Shown: positions 15,887 to 17,395 of the stretch, piece by piece | Layout of the letters: the number at the start of each line of letters is the position of its first letter | Position numbering within the stretch: the stretch's first letter is position 1 | Assembly (NCBI GenBank): GCA_947174735.1 | Contig: CAMWKC010000015.1 | Span: 1 to 17,395 of the forward strand | Reading direction: 5' to 3' | DNA: 17,395 nt | DNA from: an uncultured Porphyromonadaceae bacterium | GTDB taxonomy: Bacteria > Bacteroidota > Bacteroidia > Bacteroidales > Muribaculaceae | Program-made: the position numbers and the translations under genes | The notes under the pieces: model-generated | Seen by the model: only the letters and a program-made list of their open reading frames with translations | Told to the model about the DNA's origin: nothing | The model's database searches: none

Positions 15887-16378
15887 TTACTGTTTTAATC
15901 GCTCGTAAGCATCAATTTTTCCGTTAACAACCTTTACACGTGTTTTGCCCTTCCATCCCATATCTGAGTAAGATACAACATACCATCCGTTTTCAGCTGC
16001 TTCTATACTGTAAATCTGAGACACCTCTTCCGTTGCCGGTTTGGAATCCTGTGCTTCAGTCCTTAAGGCGTAATAAGCATAACAAGGTCCGTCTTCACAA
16101 TCAAACTCGTAATCTTCCTGAAGTTTTTTCAATGCATTTGCTGTAAAATATTCTTCAGGATTATCACTTCCACTTGAATCTATTGCAAACACGAACTTAT
16201 CATATACTGTAGTAATCAACTCTATCGCTTCAGTATTATTTACAACTGTTTCTTCTGTCACAGGATTGTGCTCATTATATTCTGTAGCAGTGTCTGCGTT
16301 TGTTTTCGTTCCACAAGAGGAAACAGCAGCAAACAAAATAGCATAAAACATAAATTTAGGTATTCTCATTATAGTCAT
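15887..16378 (-). CDS. Small lipoprotein, DUF3828-like (NTF2-type) domain
   Basis: This 163-residue protein has a lipoprotein signal peptide with lipobox AVSSCG (Cys ~22). A Thr/Asn/Glu-rich linker of ~25 residues leads to a compact domain (AIELITTVYDKFVFAI, then YFTANALKKLQEDYEFDC and GWYVVSYSDMGWKGKTRVKV). This layout fits the small NTF2-like DUF3828 proteins frequent in Bacteroidales envelopes, whose function is unknown. Two in-frame ATG codons (16376-16378 and 16367-16369) are possible; the second gives a more usual signal peptide. It is convergent with copy B, with a 75-base gap lacking a strong terminator. No perfect TAnnTTTG box is seen upstream, but an inverted repeat lies at 16410-16438. 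Confidence 0.75.
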   Translation of the reverse strand: MTIMRIPKFMFYAILFAAVSSCGTKTNADTATEYNEHNPVTEETVVNNTEAIELITTVYDKFVFAIDSSGSDNPEEYFTANALKKLQEDYEFDCEDGPCYAYYALRTEAQDSKPATEEVSQIYSIEAAENGWYVVSYSDMGWKGKTRVKVVNGKIDAYERLKQ

Positions 16379-16409
16379 TTATAAATTAAAGGCTATACAT
16401 TGGCAATTA

Positions 16410-16438
16410 TTAGTGAATTATTAAAATCAATTCACTAA
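16410..16438. promoter_or_regulatory. 10-bp inverted repeat upstream of the lipoprotein
   Basis: TTAGTGAATT (16410-16419) and AATTCACTAA (16429-16438) are exact reverse complements around a 9-base loop. It lies 31 bases upstream of the lipoprotein ATG, where an operator or leader hairpin could be. It has no U-tract. Confidence 0.4.
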
Positions 16439-16611
16439 ATCTTATAATACTGTTTATGTACAAATCCATACAAATTTCGTCAGAATTTTCATGATATGCA
16501 AGGATTTATCTGTAAATCAAATGTCAAAATGAAAGTCTTGTTGCTTTTGATATGACTTTTATTAGAGTAATATATTCAGTTAGATGTATTTTGGTCAAAG
16601 AAGGTTATTAA

Positions 16612-16716
16612 TGGTCAGAAAAAGGATATAAGGTTGGCCATATCGAGCTAAAAATAATAGGTAGTAAGGTTTTGTATGAAGTCTACGAAGATGCTGAATG
16701 GAATATTAGCTTTTAA
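16612..16716 (+). pseudogene. Possible C-terminal remnant of an unknown protein
   Basis: An open stretch of 34 codons ends at TAA 16714-16716 and reads WSEKGYKVGHIELKII, then SKVLYEVYEDAEWNISF. It looks protein-like in composition. In the same frame a TAA just upstream (16609-16611) interrupts the similar-looking VKEGY. No start or ribosome binding site is evident. It is in a different frame from the transposase remnant that follows. This may be chance. Confidence 0.22.
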
Positions 16717-16730
16717 GCGCAACTTAATAG

Positions 16731-17108
16731 TCAAATATAAATAGACTTTTTGTGTTTGAACTCGGAGAAATTGTATATACTTGCTCCATCCTTGACACAC
16801 GGCAACTCGAAAAGGAGGGTATGTATGAGGAATAGCTCGGTCTGAGTAGGATAATAAAAGTCTTACGCAAGAGGTCTTGTGACGTTAAGGTTTCAAAAGA
16901 GACAATCTACTATCTAAGCAGTGAGGAATGCAATGAAGCCTCTTTTTGGCCGGAAGAGTCCGGGCTCACTGGTATTGAGAATAGACTGTATTGGCATCTT
17001 GATGTGACCTTCAAGCAGGCTCAGTACAGAGTTCGGACTGGAAACGGAGCCATGAACTTTTCGGCTATGCGGAAATATACTCTTGAAATGCTCAAAACGG
17101 CAGAATGA
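16731..17108 (+). pseudogene. ISAs1-family transposase, 3' fragment with internal stop
   Basis: One reading frame gives a recognisable ISAs1 transposase C-terminus: LGLSRIIKVLRKR, SKETIYYLSSE, then GIENRLYWHLDVTFKQA and TGNGAMNFSAMRKYTLEMLK, ending at TGA 17106-17108. The family consensus is YYISSL...HWxIENxLHWxLDVTF, where the E of IEN is taken as the catalytic Glu. A TAG at 16833-16835 falls where the family has Trp (EEW-GL), a simple TGG-to-TAG change. The frame closes upstream at 16728-16730, and the 5' two-thirds of the gene, with the first catalytic Asp residues, are missing. The His-Trp before IEN is also lost. It is a decayed, inactive insertion-sequence relic. Confidence 0.75.
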
Positions 17109-17180
17109 CAAATTAACTCTGAAGGGTCAGTGCACGAAATGTATGATTAGCCTTAACTATTTAGCTCAGGTCTTTAATGA

Positions 17181-17206
17181 GTGTTAAATTTCATGCGTGA
17201 GCCCTG
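17181..17206. mobile_element. Possible right terminal repeat of the ISAs1 relic
   Basis: The segment ending TCATGCGTGAGCCCTG lies 73-98 bases after the transposase stop, where an ISAs1 right end would be expected. Read inward it begins CAGGGCTCACGC, the CAGGG-type end common in this family. No matching left end was found in the window, in keeping with a truncated element. Confidence 0.35.
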
Positions 17207-17248
17207 AAAAATTACCTCCTCTTTATATTATATATCATAAAAATAGCT

Positions 17249-17256
17249 TATCTTTG
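17249..17256 (+). promoter_or_regulatory. minus-7 box of a gene beyond the right edge
   Basis: TATCTTTG fits TAnnTTTG. The 139 bases that follow contain no convincing coding start, so they would be the leader of a gene starting outside the window. The leader holds several short complementary segments (17279-17287 with 17363-17371; 17355-17360 with 17366-17371; 17330-17335 with 17380-17385), which could form alternative hairpins. Confidence 0.4.
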
Positions 17257-17395
17257 CCAACTAAAATAGTATCACTATAAAGTTGTTATTAATTTTTTCA
17301 TTTCTGGAGATTTTTATCACATTATATAGGTTGCTAAAAATTTCTTTCAATAAAAAAGTTCCAACAACTTTCTGTCACAAGCAACTACTATCCTG

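Larger units (their letters stand above)
16379..16730. other. Stretch without an intact gene
   Basis: About 350 bases hold no intact gene. They contain the inverted repeat at 16410-16438, a possible short protein remnant ending at 16716, and otherwise AT-rich sequence with stops in all frames. Confidence 0.6.

Noticed and set aside
16914..17111. Minus-strand 65-codon open frame
   Set aside because: It is antisense to the ISAs1 transposase fragment, whose plus-strand frame shows clear family motifs.

Overview
The window looks like a piece of a Bacteroidales chromosome, probably a gut Muribaculaceae- or Bacteroides-type organism. The sequence signs are perfect or near-perfect TAnnTTTG minus-7 promoter boxes, two outer-membrane beta-barrel proteins with carboxypeptidase-regulatory-like N-termini, two secreted proteins with type IX secretion (T9SS)-like C-terminal tails, a C10 (streptopain-type) protease, a Bacteroidetes-style Crp/Fnr regulator and a COG1672-type ATPase. 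No rRNA, tRNA or CRISPR array was seen.

Layout. Positions 1-110 hold the 3' tail of an unidentified plus-strand gene. It converges on an outer-membrane barrel protein with an STN-like domain (127-2679, minus). A divergent ATPase with a PD-(D/E)XK-like C-terminus (2883-4223, plus) is preceded by a striking 53-bp near-perfect palindrome that covers its promoter. A Tat-exported lipoprotein aldo/keto reductase with two 4Fe-4S clusters follows (4379-5791), closed by a strong terminator. Next, on the minus strand, are a large secreted T9SS-type protein of unknown function (5927-7663), a Crp/Fnr-like regulator just upstream of it (7704-8339), and a second outer-membrane barrel protein (8595-10889) ended by a hairpin with a perfect 26-bp stem. 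A 287-bp divergent control region with direct repeats separates that gene from a plus-strand pair: an EamA-type transporter and a C10-family cysteine protease with a T9SS-like tail.

The right part is more accessory in character. Two tandem RhuM-type proteins (13945-14853 and 14936-15811) have diverged DNA-binding heads joined to a PLD-like C-terminal module that is about 97% identical at DNA level. A small lipoprotein (15887-16378, minus), a decayed ISAs1-family transposase tail with an internal stop (16731-17108) and an unoccupied promoter-bearing leader at the right edge follow.

How the genes fit together. The left and middle parts are mostly cell-envelope and secretion functions (two outer-membrane barrels, two T9SS cargo proteins, a periplasm-facing redox lipoprotein, a permease) with one local transcription factor. 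No single pathway links them all. The best candidates for something unusual are the ATPase/palindrome unit and the tandem RhuM-PLD pair with its shared effector-like tail.
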